A stretch of DNA of 64,000 nt from Polynucleobacter alcilacus. GTDB taxonomy: Bacteria; Pseudomonadota; Gammaproteobacteria; Burkholderiales; Burkholderiaceae. Position numbers and translations under genes: made by a program. Below, piece by piece: positions 31,239 through 40,673 of this stretch. The notes beneath the pieces were generated by a model, which was given only the letters and a program-made list of their open reading frames with translations, was not told the origin of the DNA and ran no database searches. The stretch is from NCBI RefSeq assembly GCF_018881545.1, contig NZ_JACVQD010000001.1:1206039-1270038 (forward strand), written 5' to 3'. Positions within the stretch are counted from its first letter, which is position 1, and each line of letters starts with the position of its first letter.

Positions 31239-32567
31239 TTAACGCATTTTGTCTTGCTTTTGATCTAAGAAATATTCAGGATCCTGAGCCTCAATCCAAC
31301 TATCTCTATTCAGGGCTGCCGTTAATTGCTTTTCATTTAACTCACCCGTCCATTTGGCCACAACAATTGTGGCTACGCCATTCCCAACTAAATTAGTCAA
31401 AGCACGCGCTTCAGACATGAAGCGATCAATTCCCAAGATGATTGCTAAGCCAGCCACTGGAACATTCCCAACGGCAGAAAGGGTCGCGGCTAAGACAATG
31501 AAGCCGCTACCAGTGATCCCAGCAGCTCCTTTTGAGGTCAGCAATAAGACCAGCAAAAGCGTTATTTGTTGAGTGATCGTCATTGGGGTATCGGTAGCCT
31601 GAGCAATAAAGACTGCGGCCATGGTTAGATAAATAGAAGTGCCATCTAGGTTAAAGGAATAGCCAGTTGGAATAACTAAACCTACACAACTCTTCTTGGC
31701 GCCCAATAACTCCATCTTCTCCATCATGCGCGGCAAGACCGATTCAGATGAGGATGTGCCCAAAACAATCAAGAGCTCTTCTTTAATGTAGCGTACAAAT
31801 TTGAAAATATTAAAACCATTTAGACGCGCAATGGTTCCGAGCACAATGAAAACAAAAAGTAGGCAAGTAATGTAAAAAGCGCCCATCAATTTGCCTAAGG
31901 AGAAAAGTGAGCCAACACCATACTTGCCAATGGTGAAGGCCATTGCACCAAAAGCACCAATCGGTGCAAATTTCATAATGATGCCAATGATGTCGAATAA
32001 AACATGGGAGGTCTTTTCGATCAAATCAAATACCATCGTTCCCCGGCCACCAAATCGATGTAATGCAAATCCAAAAAGTACTGCAATAAAAAGTACCTGT
32101 AATATCTCGCCTTTTGCAAATGCATCTACAACAGTATTGGGAATGATGTTGAGTAAAAATTCTGTGGTGGTGCCCATCTTTCCTGGGCCTGTATATGCAG
32201 CAATTCCTTTGGTGTCCAAGCTGGCAGGATCAATATTCATGCCGGCGCCTGGCTGTAATACGTTCACCACAAGCAATCCAACCATTAATGCAATAGTGCT
32301 CACAACCTCAAAATACAAAAGCGCTAGTCCACCCGTTTTGCCTACTTTCTTCATATCTTCCATGCCGGCAATACCAATCACAACCGTGCAGAAAATAATC
32401 GGGGCAATTAACATCTTGATGCCCTTAATAAAGGCATCGCCAAAGGGTTTCATTTCTACGCCAATGGAAGGGTAAAAGTTACCAAGCAGAACCCCGATCA
32501 ATACAGCCATAAGCACTTGAAAATAAAGGATTTTATAAAATGGGGGCTTTTTCATGGCAACAGTCAT
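31239..32567 (-). CDS. dctA: C4-dicarboxylate:cation symporter DctA
   Basis: 442 residues of the DAACS family, with the N-terminal [18 protein letters not shown], the [15 protein letters not shown] re-entrant motif, [12 protein letters not shown] and the [14 protein letters not shown] segment. It imports succinate, fumarate and malate. It converges on the kinase gene with a 1-bp gap. Confidence 0.95.
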   Translation of the reverse strand: MTVAMKKPPFYKILYFQVLMAVLIGVLLGNFYPSIGVEMKPFGDAFIKGIKMLIAPIIFCTVVIGIAGMEDMKKVGKTGGLALLYFEVVSTIALMVGLLVVNVLQPGAGMNIDPASLDTKGIAAYTGPGKMGTTTEFLLNIIPNTVVDAFAKGEILQVLFIAVLFGFALHRFGGRGTMVFDLIEKTSHVLFDIIGIIMKFAPIGAFGAMAFTIGKYGVGSLFSLGKLMGAFYITCLLFVFIVLGTIARLNGFNIFKFVRYIKEELLIVLGTSSSESVLPRMMEKMELLGAKKSCVGLVIPTGYSFNLDGTSIYLTMAAVFIAQATDTPMTITQQITLLLVLLLTSKGAAGITGSGFIVLAATLSAVGNVPVAGLAIILGIDRFMSEARALTNLVGNGVATIVVAKWTGELNEKQLTAALNRDSWIEAQDPEYFLDQKQDKMR

Positions 32568-32667
32568 TTTGAATTCTCTTATTTTGTATTAAGGACTCGC
32601 GTAGTTTAGCCAGTTTGAAGTACTGCTTTGCACCATTTTAAGCTACCCTTTAACGGATAATGCAGTA

Positions 32668-33405
32668 ATGGAAGAAAAATTACGGGTTTCTAAACTATTG
32701 TCTGAGCTGGGGCTGTGCTCACGTCGTGAAGCAGATTCCTACATTGAGCAAGGCTTAGTAACGGTAGATGGTGAAGTAGTCAATGAACTTGGCGTTAGAG
32801 CCTACCGCCATCAAAAAATTGAGTTGCAGTCTGGCGCCAAGGCACAGCAAGCATCTCGCATAACAGTCGTTTTAAATAAACCGGTTGGCTACATCTCGCA
32901 TTTTGACGATGAGCAAGAATATCAACCAGCAGCATCTCTCATCACGCCTGAAAATTACTTTGGTAGCCCGCTCGATAAAGGTCGCAATCCTCGCTTCAAT
33001 ACCAAGGGCCTTGCGCCTGCGGGTAGGCTGGATATTGATTCCACCGGAATGTTGGTTTTAACCCAGGATGGTCGTATTGCCAAATTACTAATTGGCGAAA
33101 ATAGTCCCATTGAAAAAGAATATTTAGTGCGTGTAGAGGGCAAACTCTCCTTTGAGGATTTAGATCGTCTAAAGCATGGCCTTTCTCTTGATGGTGTAGA
33201 ACTCAAACCAGCGCAAGTCAGTTGGCAAAATGAAGATCAACTTCGCTTTGTATTACGAGAAGGTCGCAAGCGTCAGATACGTAGAATGTGCGAAATTGTC
33301 GGCCTGAAAGTGATTGGCTTGAAACGCGTCAGAATCGGACGTATCTCTCTAGGACCACTGCCACCTGGCCAATGGCGTTTTGTAAGGCCTGAAGAGCAAT
33401 TCTAA
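32668..33405 (+). CDS. 23S rRNA pseudouridine synthase, RsuA/RluB/RluE/RluF family
   Basis: 245 residues. An N-terminal S4 RNA-binding domain (about 1-60, RVSKLLSELGLCSRREADSYI) is followed by the catalytic domain with the active Asp in PAGRLDIDSTGMLVLTQDG and the C-terminal EGRKRQIRRMCEIVGLKV. It makes a pseudouridine in rRNA. The S4 domain and insert resemble RluF, but the exact position modified cannot be read from sequence. Confidence 0.92.
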   Translation: MEEKLRVSKLLSELGLCSRREADSYIEQGLVTVDGEVVNELGVRAYRHQKIELQSGAKAQQASRITVVLNKPVGYISHFDDEQEYQPAASLITPENYFGSPLDKGRNPRFNTKGLAPAGRLDIDSTGMLVLTQDGRIAKLLIGENSPIEKEYLVRVEGKLSFEDLDRLKHGLSLDGVELKPAQVSWQNEDQLRFVLREGRKRQIRRMCEIVGLKVIGLKRVRIGRISLGPLPPGQWRFVRPEEQF

Positions 33406-33457
33406 GCAAGGCCGCCCGCTTATAATTGCGTCCAAACTAGATAAGCGCAGAATCACC

Positions 33458-35086
33458 ATCGAAACTATTATCCCCAGCACCCCAGGTGCAGAAGTACTGA
33501 GACGTCGTAGCTTCGCCATCATCTCTCACCCAGATGCAGGTAAGACTACGCTTACCGAAAAACTGTTGCTCTATGCAGGAGCCATTCAAATTGCGGGTAG
33601 CGTTAAGGCACGTAAGGCTAGTAGGCATGCGACCTCGGACTGGATGGAAATTGAGAAGCAGCGCGGTATTTCTGTAGCAAGCTCTGTAATGCAGATGGAA
33701 TATCGCGACTGCATCATCAACCTATTAGATACACCCGGACACCAAGATTTCTCGGAAGACACTTACCGTGTTCTGACTGCAGTAGATTCTGCATTAATGG
33801 TGATTGATGCGGCCAATGGTGTCGAATCACAAACCCTTCGTTTGCTTGAAGTGTGTCGTGCTCGTAATACACCGATTGTTACTTTCATTAATAAGATGGA
33901 TCGCGAGGTAAAGCCTCCCATGGAATTGATGGATGAGATCGAGACTGCACTTGGCATTGAAGTCGTTCCATTTACCTGGCCAGTTGGTATGGGTAAATCT
34001 TTTGCTGGGGTAATTGATATTGCCAATATGCGTATGCGCATGTTTAAAGCCGGCGAAGACCGCGTAACTGAAGACTCACACGCCGTAGTAGACGTCAATG
34101 ATCCAGGCCTTAGGGCACGCCTTGGAACTGATTTAGAAAATGCGTTGACTGAAGTGGCTCTTATTAAAGAAGCAATGCCCGCATTTGATCGGGCGGCCTT
34201 TCTGGCTGGTCGTCAGTCGCCGGTATTTTTTGGCTCTGCAATTAATAATTTTGGTGTTCGTGAAATTCTGAACACACTAGTTGAACTAGCGCCTTCACCC
34301 GGATCACGCAAAGCCCTGCAACGTGAAGTAAGTCCTGCTGAAAATAAATTCTCTGCTGTAGTCTTTAAGATCCAGGCAAATATGGATCCAGCCCATCGTG
34401 ACCGCGTAGCATTTTTACGCATCTGTTCCGGCCATTTTCAGCGGGGGATGAAACTCAAGATTTGTCGCAACAACAAAGAAGTGCGTACCAATAACGCGTT
34501 GTCTTTCTTGTCGCAAAGACGCGATATTTTAGATGAAGCATTTCCAGGCGACATCATTGGCCTGCCTAACCATGGTCTACTCCGCCTAGGTGATACGCTT
34601 ACCGAGGGCGAGCAATTGCAATTTACAGGCTTGCCATTTTTTGCCCCTGAAATTTTCCGCATGGTTGAGTCAGCCGACCCCTTACGCACCAAGCAACTCC
34701 GAACTGGCCTTATGCAGCTTGGTGAAGAAGGTGCCATTCAGGTTTTCCGCCCCATGGCTGGCGGAACCATGCTGCTTGGTGCCTTTGGTCAACTGCAATT
34801 TGAAGTGGTAAGTCATCGTCTACAAAGTGAGTATGGCGCAGAAGTACGGCTACTGCCTGCACGCTATAGCCTTGCTCGCTGGGTAAGCTCGGACGATCCC
34901 GTTACGCTAAAAAAGTTTATTCAAGAAAATATTCATCGTATGGCTGAGGATGTTGTAGGCGCCTCTGTTTTTCTAGCATCCCATAAATCAGAGCTAGATG
35001 TAGCACAGCAGCGCTGGGAGTCGATCCAGTTCCATGCCCTGAGGGAACATGCCGGCCTAATTTATCAATCAGATCTTGCTGGATAA
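33458..35086 (+). CDS. prfC: Peptide chain release factor 3, non-canonical start codon
   Basis: GTPase that recycles RF1/RF2 after termination. The P-loop SHPDAGKTTLTEKLLL, DTPGHQDFSED, NKMDRE and the EF-Tu-like domains are intact, and the frame ends at 35086. In-frame coding clearly extends upstream of the first TTG (33566) through RRRSFAIISHPDAG, which is invariant in RF3. Yet no ATG, GTG or TTG exists between the previous gene and this motif. ATC at 33458 (used here, about 542 residues) or ATT at 33467 would give the right N-terminal length. A TATAAT lies at 33421-33426. Confidence 0.9.
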   Translation: METIIPSTPGAEVLRRRSFAIISHPDAGKTTLTEKLLLYAGAIQIAGSVKARKASRHATSDWMEIEKQRGISVASSVMQMEYRDCIINLLDTPGHQDFSEDTYRVLTAVDSALMVIDAANGVESQTLRLLEVCRARNTPIVTFINKMDREVKPPMELMDEIETALGIEVVPFTWPVGMGKSFAGVIDIANMRMRMFKAGEDRVTEDSHAVVDVNDPGLRARLGTDLENALTEVALIKEAMPAFDRAAFLAGRQSPVFFGSAINNFGVREILNTLVELAPSPGSRKALQREVSPAENKFSAVVFKIQANMDPAHRDRVAFLRICSGHFQRGMKLKICRNNKEVRTNNALSFLSQRRDILDEAFPGDIIGLPNHGLLRLGDTLTEGEQLQFTGLPFFAPEIFRMVESADPLRTKQLRTGLMQLGEEGAIQVFRPMAGGTMLLGAFGQLQFEVVSHRLQSEYGAEVRLLPARYSLARWVSSDDPVTLKKFIQENIHRMAEDVVGASVFLASHKSELDVAQQRWESIQFHALREHAGLIYQSDLAG

Positions 35087-35097
35087 GCTGCTTGCAC

Positions 35098-35334
35098 CTA
35101 GTTGCGGGGTGGTTTGCAATCAAACACAACGAGTAACTGAGTATCGCTGCTTCTGAAGGAAGCAGCCTTACCGTACTGCGCGCAGTACGCGCCCGCTTTT
35201 TGCGTCAACTGTGCAATGGATTCGCCGCTACTATTCAAAAACGTAACGTGATTTGCATCCGATGCGTCTGTATAAACAGCAGCGCATCCCCATAATCCAA
35301 TGATAAAAAAAATACTAGCTACATAGGCTTTCAT
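35098..35334 (-). CDS. Small predicted lipoprotein of unknown function
   Basis: 78 residues, with a signal peptide ending in a lipobox-like LWGC (Cys about 17), then a short periplasmic domain with two further cysteines. Unknown family. It is followed 24 bp upstream on the same strand by a DUF2798-like membrane protein gene. Confidence 0.7.
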   Translation of the reverse strand: MKAYVASIFFIIGLWGCAAVYTDASDANHVTFLNSSGESIAQLTQKAGAYCAQYGKAASFRSSDTQLLVVFDCKPPRN

Positions 35335-35358
35335 ATAAATCCTTTTTTGCTCTATAAA

Positions 35359-35592
35359 TTACTTACGTGAGCCTATTTTCTCAACCAACATGGCTGTTAC
35401 ATAAGCTGCAAAAGGCCTGTAAATTAATATGCCAATGATGGCTACAGGATAGGCTACAAACCAGACCTCCATCCATGCTGCAAAGAAATTGTCTACGGCC
35501 CCAAGGCGTGCAAACGTAGTTGCCAGCGTGATGCTTAATGACATCAAGCAGCCCATGATGAGGGAGAAGATAAGTTTTGAGAGATTAATCAT
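35359..35592 (-). CDS. DUF2798-like small membrane protein
   Basis: 77 residues with two membrane helices (about 7-29 and 41-66). The pattern FSLIMGCLMSLSITLATT...FFAAWMEVWFVAYPVAI matches DUF2798 proteins. The function is unknown. Confidence 0.75.
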   Translation of the reverse strand: MINLSKLIFSLIMGCLMSLSITLATTFARLGAVDNFFAAWMEVWFVAYPVAIIGILIYRPFAAYVTAMLVEKIGSRK

Positions 35593-35717
35593 GCCTAATC
35601 ATAGCGTCTGTACTTTTAAACTGGTATTCTGATTGGTGATCACTATTGTGCGCCCTAAATAGGGGGGTCTGATGAGCTAGCCTCTACGATTCATCACTCA
35701 TTTTCCCTAGGAAAACT

Positions 35718-35900
35718 ATGGCTGCAGGCCAAAACCAAAGAAACAGAAAAAACGACCCCATGCTCACCAAAACAGGCAAACCCCGCCTTGGGCCACTAAA
35801 CGTAGCACAGCTCAATAAATTATTAGAAGCAAGCAATAAACCAAAAGAAAAAAGTAAGATTTTGCGAGCGATCAATAAGCAAACTATTGTTGCAGCCTAA
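35718..35900 (+). CDS. Small basic protein of unknown function
   Basis: 60 residues, highly charged and basic, with no signal or membrane segment (NQRNRKNDP, KPKEKSKILRAINKQ). The ATG at 35718 has CCTAGGAAAAC before it, a weak ribosome site. A clear terminator follows at 35906-35932, which supports a real transcription unit. Confidence 0.65.
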   Translation: MAAGQNQRNRKNDPMLTKTGKPRLGPLNVAQLNKLLEASNKPKEKSKILRAINKQTIVAA

Positions 35901-35905
35901 ATACC

Positions 35906-35932
35906 AAGCCCCAATGTAACGGGGCTTTTTTA
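35906..35932 (+). terminator. Rho-independent terminator
   Basis: AAGCCCC at 35906-35912 pairs with GGGGCTT at 35921-35927 across an 8-base loop and is followed by a T-run. It ends the small basic protein gene; the A-rich left flank may also let it serve the convergent EamA gene. Confidence 0.88.
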
Positions 35933-35949
35933 TTGGCTGAGCTCAAGTA

Positions 35950-36822
35950 TTAGTGCCGTTTAACCAACATTCTTTTTCCTAAAATTACTGTTGACACAAC
36001 CAGCACTGCAAACACTAAATTCATTGCTGTCATTGGATCCCCTAACAAAACGCTGGCAGCAAGCAAAGTACAAAACGGCTGAATGAGCTGCACTTGACTC
36101 ACACGTGCAATACCTCCAATAGCAAGACCTTCGTACCAAAAGAAGAATCCTAAGAACATGGGGAATAGACTTAAGTAGACAAAACTAATCCACGCCACGC
36201 CACCAGCGTTGATGTATTCAGGATTAAACGTCAAAAAGCTTGCCACTATATTGACAGGTAAAGAAATCACGAGCGCCCAGGAGATCACTGCACGGGGATT
36301 CATTCTTCTAGAAAGTTCACCACCTTCGACATATCCCACGCAGGCACAGATTCCACCGAGCACCAACAAGCCATCGATATAAGTAAAACTTCCGGAGTTT
36401 TTTAGTAGCGCATAGATCACTACCAGCGCAGCCCCCATTAAGGAAACTAACCAAAAGCCTAAAGAGGGTTGCTCCTTAAAGCGAATGACGCCTATTACCG
36501 TCGTAGCCAAAGGCATCATGCCCAAAATGACCGCGCCGTGTGAAGAAGAGCCTTGCGTCATAGCCACGGTAGTAAAGATGGGGAAGCCAAAAACTACGCC
36601 CAAAGCAATGACGACATATTTACCAAAATCAATCTTGCTTGGTAAGGCTTCCTTTTTGTAAGCAAGATAGGCTAAAGCCACTAAGCCGGCAAAGGTAGCC
36701 CTCCCAAAGGCAATAAAGTAGGGGTTAAAGCTTAAGACCGCAATCTTACTTACAGGCAAAGTTAAGCTAAAAATCAGAATGCCAATAAATCCAATCAGCA
36801 TTCCTTTGGTTTCTTTGTTCAC
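35950..36822 (-). CDS. EamA/DMT-superfamily transporter
   Basis: 290 residues, ten hydrophobic segments in two EamA repeats (LIGFIGILIFSLTLPVSKIAV... and LLVLGGICACVGYVEGGELSR...), the layout of drug/metabolite exporters such as RhtA/YdcZ-like proteins. The substrate cannot be told. Confidence 0.88.
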   Translation of the reverse strand: MNKETKGMLIGFIGILIFSLTLPVSKIAVLSFNPYFIAFGRATFAGLVALAYLAYKKEALPSKIDFGKYVVIALGVVFGFPIFTTVAMTQGSSSHGAVILGMMPLATTVIGVIRFKEQPSLGFWLVSLMGAALVVIYALLKNSGSFTYIDGLLVLGGICACVGYVEGGELSRRMNPRAVISWALVISLPVNIVASFLTFNPEYINAGGVAWISFVYLSLFPMFLGFFFWYEGLAIGGIARVSQVQLIQPFCTLLAASVLLGDPMTAMNLVFAVLVVSTVILGKRMLVKRH

Positions 36823-36883
36823 TAAGGCCTTTTTGCTATTAATGAATTGATTGTATTAACAAACTCCAGGATCGAGTTGTAAT

Positions 36884-37411
36884 ATGCAGATATCTATTAT
36901 GCAAACGAAAATTCATATACAAGCCCTCTATATTTCCTCAAACGCAGGGGCCCCGATGCAAGCCAAGACAACTGTTGAGGTAGAGGTGGGGCTTGGTATT
37001 AAAGGGGATCGCTATGCCTCTGGACTAGGTGCCTTTTCCGATAACCAGCCCCCCAAGATTAGGCACATCAGCTTAATCGCCAGCACCGGCATCGCTATTG
37101 CCAAGCTGTGGCTTGAGGGTAGTAATGAAACTCCTTTTACTGATTCTGAAACGCGTCGCAATGTGGTGCTTGACGGCATATCACCAAGCGAACTAAATGC
37201 CTTGGTTGGGCAAGCGTTTCAGTTAGGCGATATTTCTTTAAAGGGAACTGAACTTTGTGCACCTTGTGTGCGACCTGGAGAACTAGTAGGTAAACCAGGC
37301 TTTATGGATGCGTTTGATGGGCGAGGCGGAATACGTGCCGAGATCCTCAGCTCTGGACTTCTCTCAACTGGAGATGCATTACTCATGAATCATCAGCGCT
37401 CTAATGATTAG
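36884..37411 (+). CDS. MOSC domain protein
   Basis: 175 residues; the MOSC beta-barrel found in molybdenum-cofactor sulfurases and in YiiM/YuaD-type proteins. GIKGDRYASGLGAFS, ETRRNVVLDGISPSELNALVGQAF and LCAPCVRPG with the conserved cysteine are the signatures. A second in-frame ATG at 36899 is an alternative start. It overlaps the GNAT gene by 8 bp. Confidence 0.88.
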   Translation: MQISIMQTKIHIQALYISSNAGAPMQAKTTVEVEVGLGIKGDRYASGLGAFSDNQPPKIRHISLIASTGIAIAKLWLEGSNETPFTDSETRRNVVLDGISPSELNALVGQAFQLGDISLKGTELCAPCVRPGELVGKPGFMDAFDGRGGIRAEILSSGLLSTGDALLMNHQRSND

Positions 37412-37799
37412 TTATAGCGATCAGGCTCCCATTACTGCAAAACAGGCCATCGATTTATACGAACGGTCTACCTTAGGTGAGCGACGGCCTATTAATAATG
37501 TGACTACGTTTGAGTTAATGCTCAAAAATGCTAATCTCATCGTTACGGCATGGGATGACGATAAATTAATCGGAATATCCCGCTCCTTAACTGATTTTGC
37601 TTATGTCGCCTACCTAGCGGATTTGGCAGTAGATGAACAATATCAACGAACCGGTATTGGTAAACAACTCATCGAAGAAACCAAAGCACGCCTTGGTCCT
37701 GAATGTATGATTGTGCTTCTAGCAGCCCCTAAGGCAAATGCGTATTACGAGCACTTGGGCTTTGAACATAACCCACGCGCGTGGACCCTGAAAAAATAA
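37404..37799 (+). CDS. GNAT-family N-acetyltransferase
   Basis: 131 residues with the acetyl-CoA motif LADLAVDEQYQRTGIGKQLIEETKARLG at about 70-97 and a C-terminal YYEHLGFEH. The substrate is unknown. Its start overlaps the MOSC gene. Confidence 0.9.
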   Translation: MISYSDQAPITAKQAIDLYERSTLGERRPINNVTTFELMLKNANLIVTAWDDDKLIGISRSLTDFAYVAYLADLAVDEQYQRTGIGKQLIEETKARLGPECMIVLLAAPKANAYYEHLGFEHNPRAWTLKK

Positions 37800-37820
37800 T
37801 TACGTCTTTGGGAGGGTCGT

Positions 37821-38465
37821 ATGACTACAACTCGATTTTGCTTAGTACGCCATGGGGAGACTGACTGGAATGCTGCGCGTCGTCTTCAGGGTCATACTGA
37901 TATCAATCTAAATGCTCGTGGCTTAGTGCAGGCCAAGCAAATGGCGTATGCACTGAAGGCCACCAATCTTCAGTTTGATGTTCTTTATACAAGCGACCTT
38001 CAGCGCGCTAAACAAACAGCGCACGCGATTGAAGTACTTTATTCAACTACAGCAATAGTTCACAGCGCCCTAAGAGAGCGCCACTTCGGCATCCTTCAAG
38101 GGCTTACTACGGATGAGGCTCCACAGCATGAACCAGAGCTTTGGCAAAGCCATCTCAACAGAGATATTCATCAAGACTTGCGTGGTGGAGAGAGTATTCT
38201 GCAATTTGCTCAGCGTGTTCAAATGGCGCTTGAAGAAATTCGTCAACAGCACATTGGTAAAACTATTTTGTTAGTAAGCCATGGTGGTACGCTAGAGATG
38301 ATGTATCGCGTTGCGAGCAATCAGGCCTTGGATACTGAAAAAGCCGTCACCGTTCCAAATGCATCGCTCAATTGGATTAGCCACGATGGAGCTGGCTGGA
38401 AAGTTAACGCTTGGGCAGACACTCGCCACCTCAAAGATCTCGCCTTGGATAATATAGATCTATAA
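37821..38465 (+). CDS. Histidine phosphatase family protein (phosphoglycerate mutase-like)
   Basis: 214 residues with the phospho-acceptor RHGETDWN near residues 9-16, a mid-protein RERHFG motif and the second catalytic His in LLVSHGGTLEM. Cofactor-dependent PGM superfamily, of the kind seen in GpmB, CobC and other small-molecule phosphatases. A GGGAGG sequence lies just before the ATG. Probably in one unit with the MOSC and GNAT genes. Confidence 0.9.
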   Translation: MTTTRFCLVRHGETDWNAARRLQGHTDINLNARGLVQAKQMAYALKATNLQFDVLYTSDLQRAKQTAHAIEVLYSTTAIVHSALRERHFGILQGLTTDEAPQHEPELWQSHLNRDIHQDLRGGESILQFAQRVQMALEEIRQQHIGKTILLVSHGGTLEMMYRVASNQALDTEKAVTVPNASLNWISHDGAGWKVNAWADTRHLKDLALDNIDL

Positions 38466-38562
38466 AAGAGCATTTGTACCTGCTGCGGATTTACACTCGC
38501 CCTTCTTCTCAAAACAGTCGCTACGAACTTGGTAGTTTAGCCAATGGCTTAGGCGAATACCT

Positions 38563-39303
38563 CTAGATAGCCATGACTAGAATAGATATGCCAGAAATCA
38601 GCATCACCAGCTCCATCAACAATAGAAATCTTTTTTCTGGCAAGGCTAAAACAATCTTCTTAGAAAATATAGAACCGACCATTACACAACTGCCAATCAA
38701 CAAGCCCTGAATAATGGCAGTTGTGTTTAAGAATCCAAGCTGATGAAAGGTAATGCCCTTGGTAAATAATATGGATAGCGTGCTAGCTGCTTCTGTGCCT
38801 AAAAAGGCACCCTTGGTGAGTCCATAAGCCAAGAAGAATGGGGTATTAATTGCCCCCGTCGTGGCAACAATCCCGGTTAGGTAACCAATGCCAGCACCCA
38901 CCAAGCTCATCTGCCATAACTTTAAATAAAAGTTTTTTCTGCGCATCCATCTGCGAATCGGAATTAATAGGATTAGAAAAAGTCCGAGGGTAATTTCAAC
39001 AAGCTGATCATTTAGTGTCACTAAAGTATTTACGCCCAATATCACTGCAGGGATTGCAGTAAGGCTATAAACAAAACAAACCTTCCAATTAATTGCGCTC
39101 CACCAGAGAAAAATACGGGAGAGGTTTGCGACGGTTGCTACTAAAGCAATTACTGGAATTGCCTGAATAGGCCCATAGAAATATACCAGCGCCGGCATCA
39201 AGATAATCGTGGTGCCAAAACCAATTACCCCACCCAGAACGCCAGCGCCAAGGCCTAGAAAGCCTAATACCAAGGCCTGAAGCAAAAGATCTGAAAGAAT
39301 CAT
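38563..39303 (-). CDS. TauE/SafE-family sulfite/anion exporter-like protein
   Basis: 246 residues with about seven to eight membrane helices and the family start LGLGAGVLGGVIGFGTTIILMPAL. The family exports sulfite or organosulfur anions; the actual substrate is not known. It starts 18 bp after the stop of the peroxiredoxin gene on the same strand. Confidence 0.88.
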   Translation of the reverse strand: MILSDLLLQALVLGFLGLGAGVLGGVIGFGTTIILMPALVYFYGPIQAIPVIALVATVANLSRIFLWWSAINWKVCFVYSLTAIPAVILGVNTLVTLNDQLVEITLGLFLILLIPIRRWMRRKNFYLKLWQMSLVGAGIGYLTGIVATTGAINTPFFLAYGLTKGAFLGTEAASTLSILFTKGITFHQLGFLNTTAIIQGLLIGSCVMVGSIFSKKIVLALPEKRFLLLMELVMLISGISILVMAI

Positions 39304-39321
39304 GCTTAAAAAATGAGCGCT

Positions 39322-39894
39322 CTAATCTTTATCTTTTGAATTGTGAGTATTCAAGTAGTCAATTACCCATGCCGGATCACTATCGCTAGGAAAAATAGGG
39401 TAATGAATCGCTTCAATCACCCCATTATGCGCAATCAAGGTAACTCGCTTTAGCAGCTTCATGCCAGCAGCAAGGAATGTAGGCATATTTAATGCTTTTT
39501 GAAATTGATAATCGGCATCGCTCACCACCGGAAATGGTAAATGCAGTCTATCGGCCATCTCTTTTTGATAATCAGTAGTTTGTACACTAAGGCCAATCAC
39601 TTCTGCACCCAGCGCCTGTAGCTCCTGATAGTGATCCCTAAATGAACAACTCTGAGGCGTGCATCCCCTTGCCCCAGGAATCTGATCCCAGCCGTCTGGG
39701 AGCGCAATATTGGGTTGGCCCGTCATTGGGTAACAATAAATAACCAGCTTTCCTTTGATATTAGCCAGATTGATTGTCTTGCCACTCGTAGCGGTCAATG
39801 AAATATCTGGAAGTTTCATGCCTCTTAAATGAGCGGTAGAGCCATCATCCTCTGGAATAGGAAGATCTGTAGGGAGTTGATTTAAGTTGGTCAT
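39322..39894 (-). CDS. Peroxiredoxin (AhpC/TSA superfamily, BCP/PrxQ-like)
   Basis: 190 residues with the peroxidatic motif GARGCTPQSCSFRDHYQEL near residue 75-95 (Cys-x4-Cys as in BCP/PrxQ) inside a thioredoxin fold. It reduces peroxides. The ATG overlaps the stop of an upstream coding remnant (TAATG at 39896-39892). Confidence 0.9.
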   Translation of the reverse strand: MTNLNQLPTDLPIPEDDGSTAHLRGMKLPDISLTATSGKTINLANIKGKLVIYCYPMTGQPNIALPDGWDQIPGARGCTPQSCSFRDHYQELQALGAEVIGLSVQTTDYQKEMADRLHLPFPVVSDADYQFQKALNMPTFLAAGMKLLKRVTLIAHNGVIEAIHYPIFPSDSDPAWVIDYLNTHNSKDKD

Positions 39895-40067
39895 TACTTT
39901 CCTTCGGTACTCTTACGACTATTTAAAAGCATCCCCGGACAAGCCTGCCTCGGATAGAGTTTCTTTAATTGATCTAATGTCTTCAAGATGTCTAACTTTA
40001 CGCCCTCATAAGCGCAATTAATGTCATTCTTGGCAAAAGATGGTTCTTTTAGATTTATAAAACCCCC
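39894..40067 (-). pseudogene. C-terminal coding remnant upstream of the peroxiredoxin gene
   Basis: An open frame of 57 codons without any credible start, reading ...NDINCAYEGVKLDILKTLDQ...RQACPGMLLNSRKSTEGK and ending in a TAA that overlaps the peroxiredoxin ATG, the arrangement of coupled operon genes. The frame is closed by TAA directly upstream. It looks like the surviving 3' end of a gene that once led this operon. The family was not recognised, and chance coding cannot be excluded. Confidence 0.4.
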
Positions 40068-40150
40068 TTAGGCATCCCAAATTTTAACCTTGATAAATAT
40101 AGAATGGATATACGCACTACTTCACAATCTCATCTATATATCCTAAGAGC

Positions 40151-40600
40151 ATGCACTAGAAATTCACTCAATTATTAACGACCCGGACTGGAAGCGCATC
40201 CTGATGGTGGCTTTTATAAAGAAATGTATCGATTCAAGGCCATTATTAAGAGTGAAAAGTTTTGACAAGAGTACCTACAGTAGCATGTACTACCTTCTTC
40301 TAGGTGATGATTTCTCATCTTGGCACAGAATTAAATCCGATCAAAATTAGCTGTTTGACCAAGGCTGCGATTTATTAATCCCCTTTTTGGCAATGAAAAA
40401 TATCTCTTAAAGGTATTCCGCTGGGCTTAAACTCAAAAATTTTGCAGGATCCCATTTCAGTAAGCACTTGGTTTGTAGCTGAACCAGTAAATCAAGCTTC
40501 ATTCAGCTTTATGAGTTTGGCTGTATCGCCTGGCTTTGAATTGGATGTTCGGAAAAATCTTTTAGCACAATTTGCTAATTCAAAAATATGCAAGTCTTAG
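40151..40600 (+). pseudogene. Decayed cupin_5 (DUF985-type) gene
   Basis: No single frame is open, but joined frames give a DUF985 cupin: LEIHSIINDPDWK, then HPDGGFYKEMYRFKAIIK, then MYYLLLGDDFSSWHRIKSDQ, LFDQGCDLLIP and finally VSTWFVAEPVNQASFSF and AVSPGFELDV, ending with TAG at 40598-40600. Lesions: frameshifts near 40154, 40195, 40260 and 40405, a TGA near 40262 and an in-frame TAG at 40348-40350. The whole length is still readable, so it died fairly recently. It sits at the left edge of the accessory region. Confidence 0.85.
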
Positions 40601-40636
40601 AACGGCTCACAAAAAAATGGTGCTCCGCAAATAAAA

Positions 40637-40661
40637 ACCACCCGAAGGTGGTTTTAGAAAA
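40637..40661 (-). repeat. Scar 11: terminator hairpin, tRNA fragment lost or unrecognisable
   Basis: The hairpin ACCACCCGAAGGTGGT at 40637-40652 is identical to those at 42585, 47255 and 49741. At those places a tRNA-Phe 3' fragment follows at once to the right; here the next bases are only vaguely tRNA-like. It is the leftmost and most decayed member of the series. Confidence 0.6.
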
Positions 40662-40673
40662 TGGAACTGCCCC

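Noticed and set aside
35906..35932. A further scar of the tRNA array
   Set aside because: The hairpin resembles the GGGGC type but no tRNA fragment lies next to it; it is an ordinary terminator for the small basic protein gene.
38466..38562. Minus-strand frame reading NYQVRSDCFEKKGECKSAAGTNALL
   Set aside because: No start codon and no family; it may be a fragment of a lost gene, but chance is as likely.
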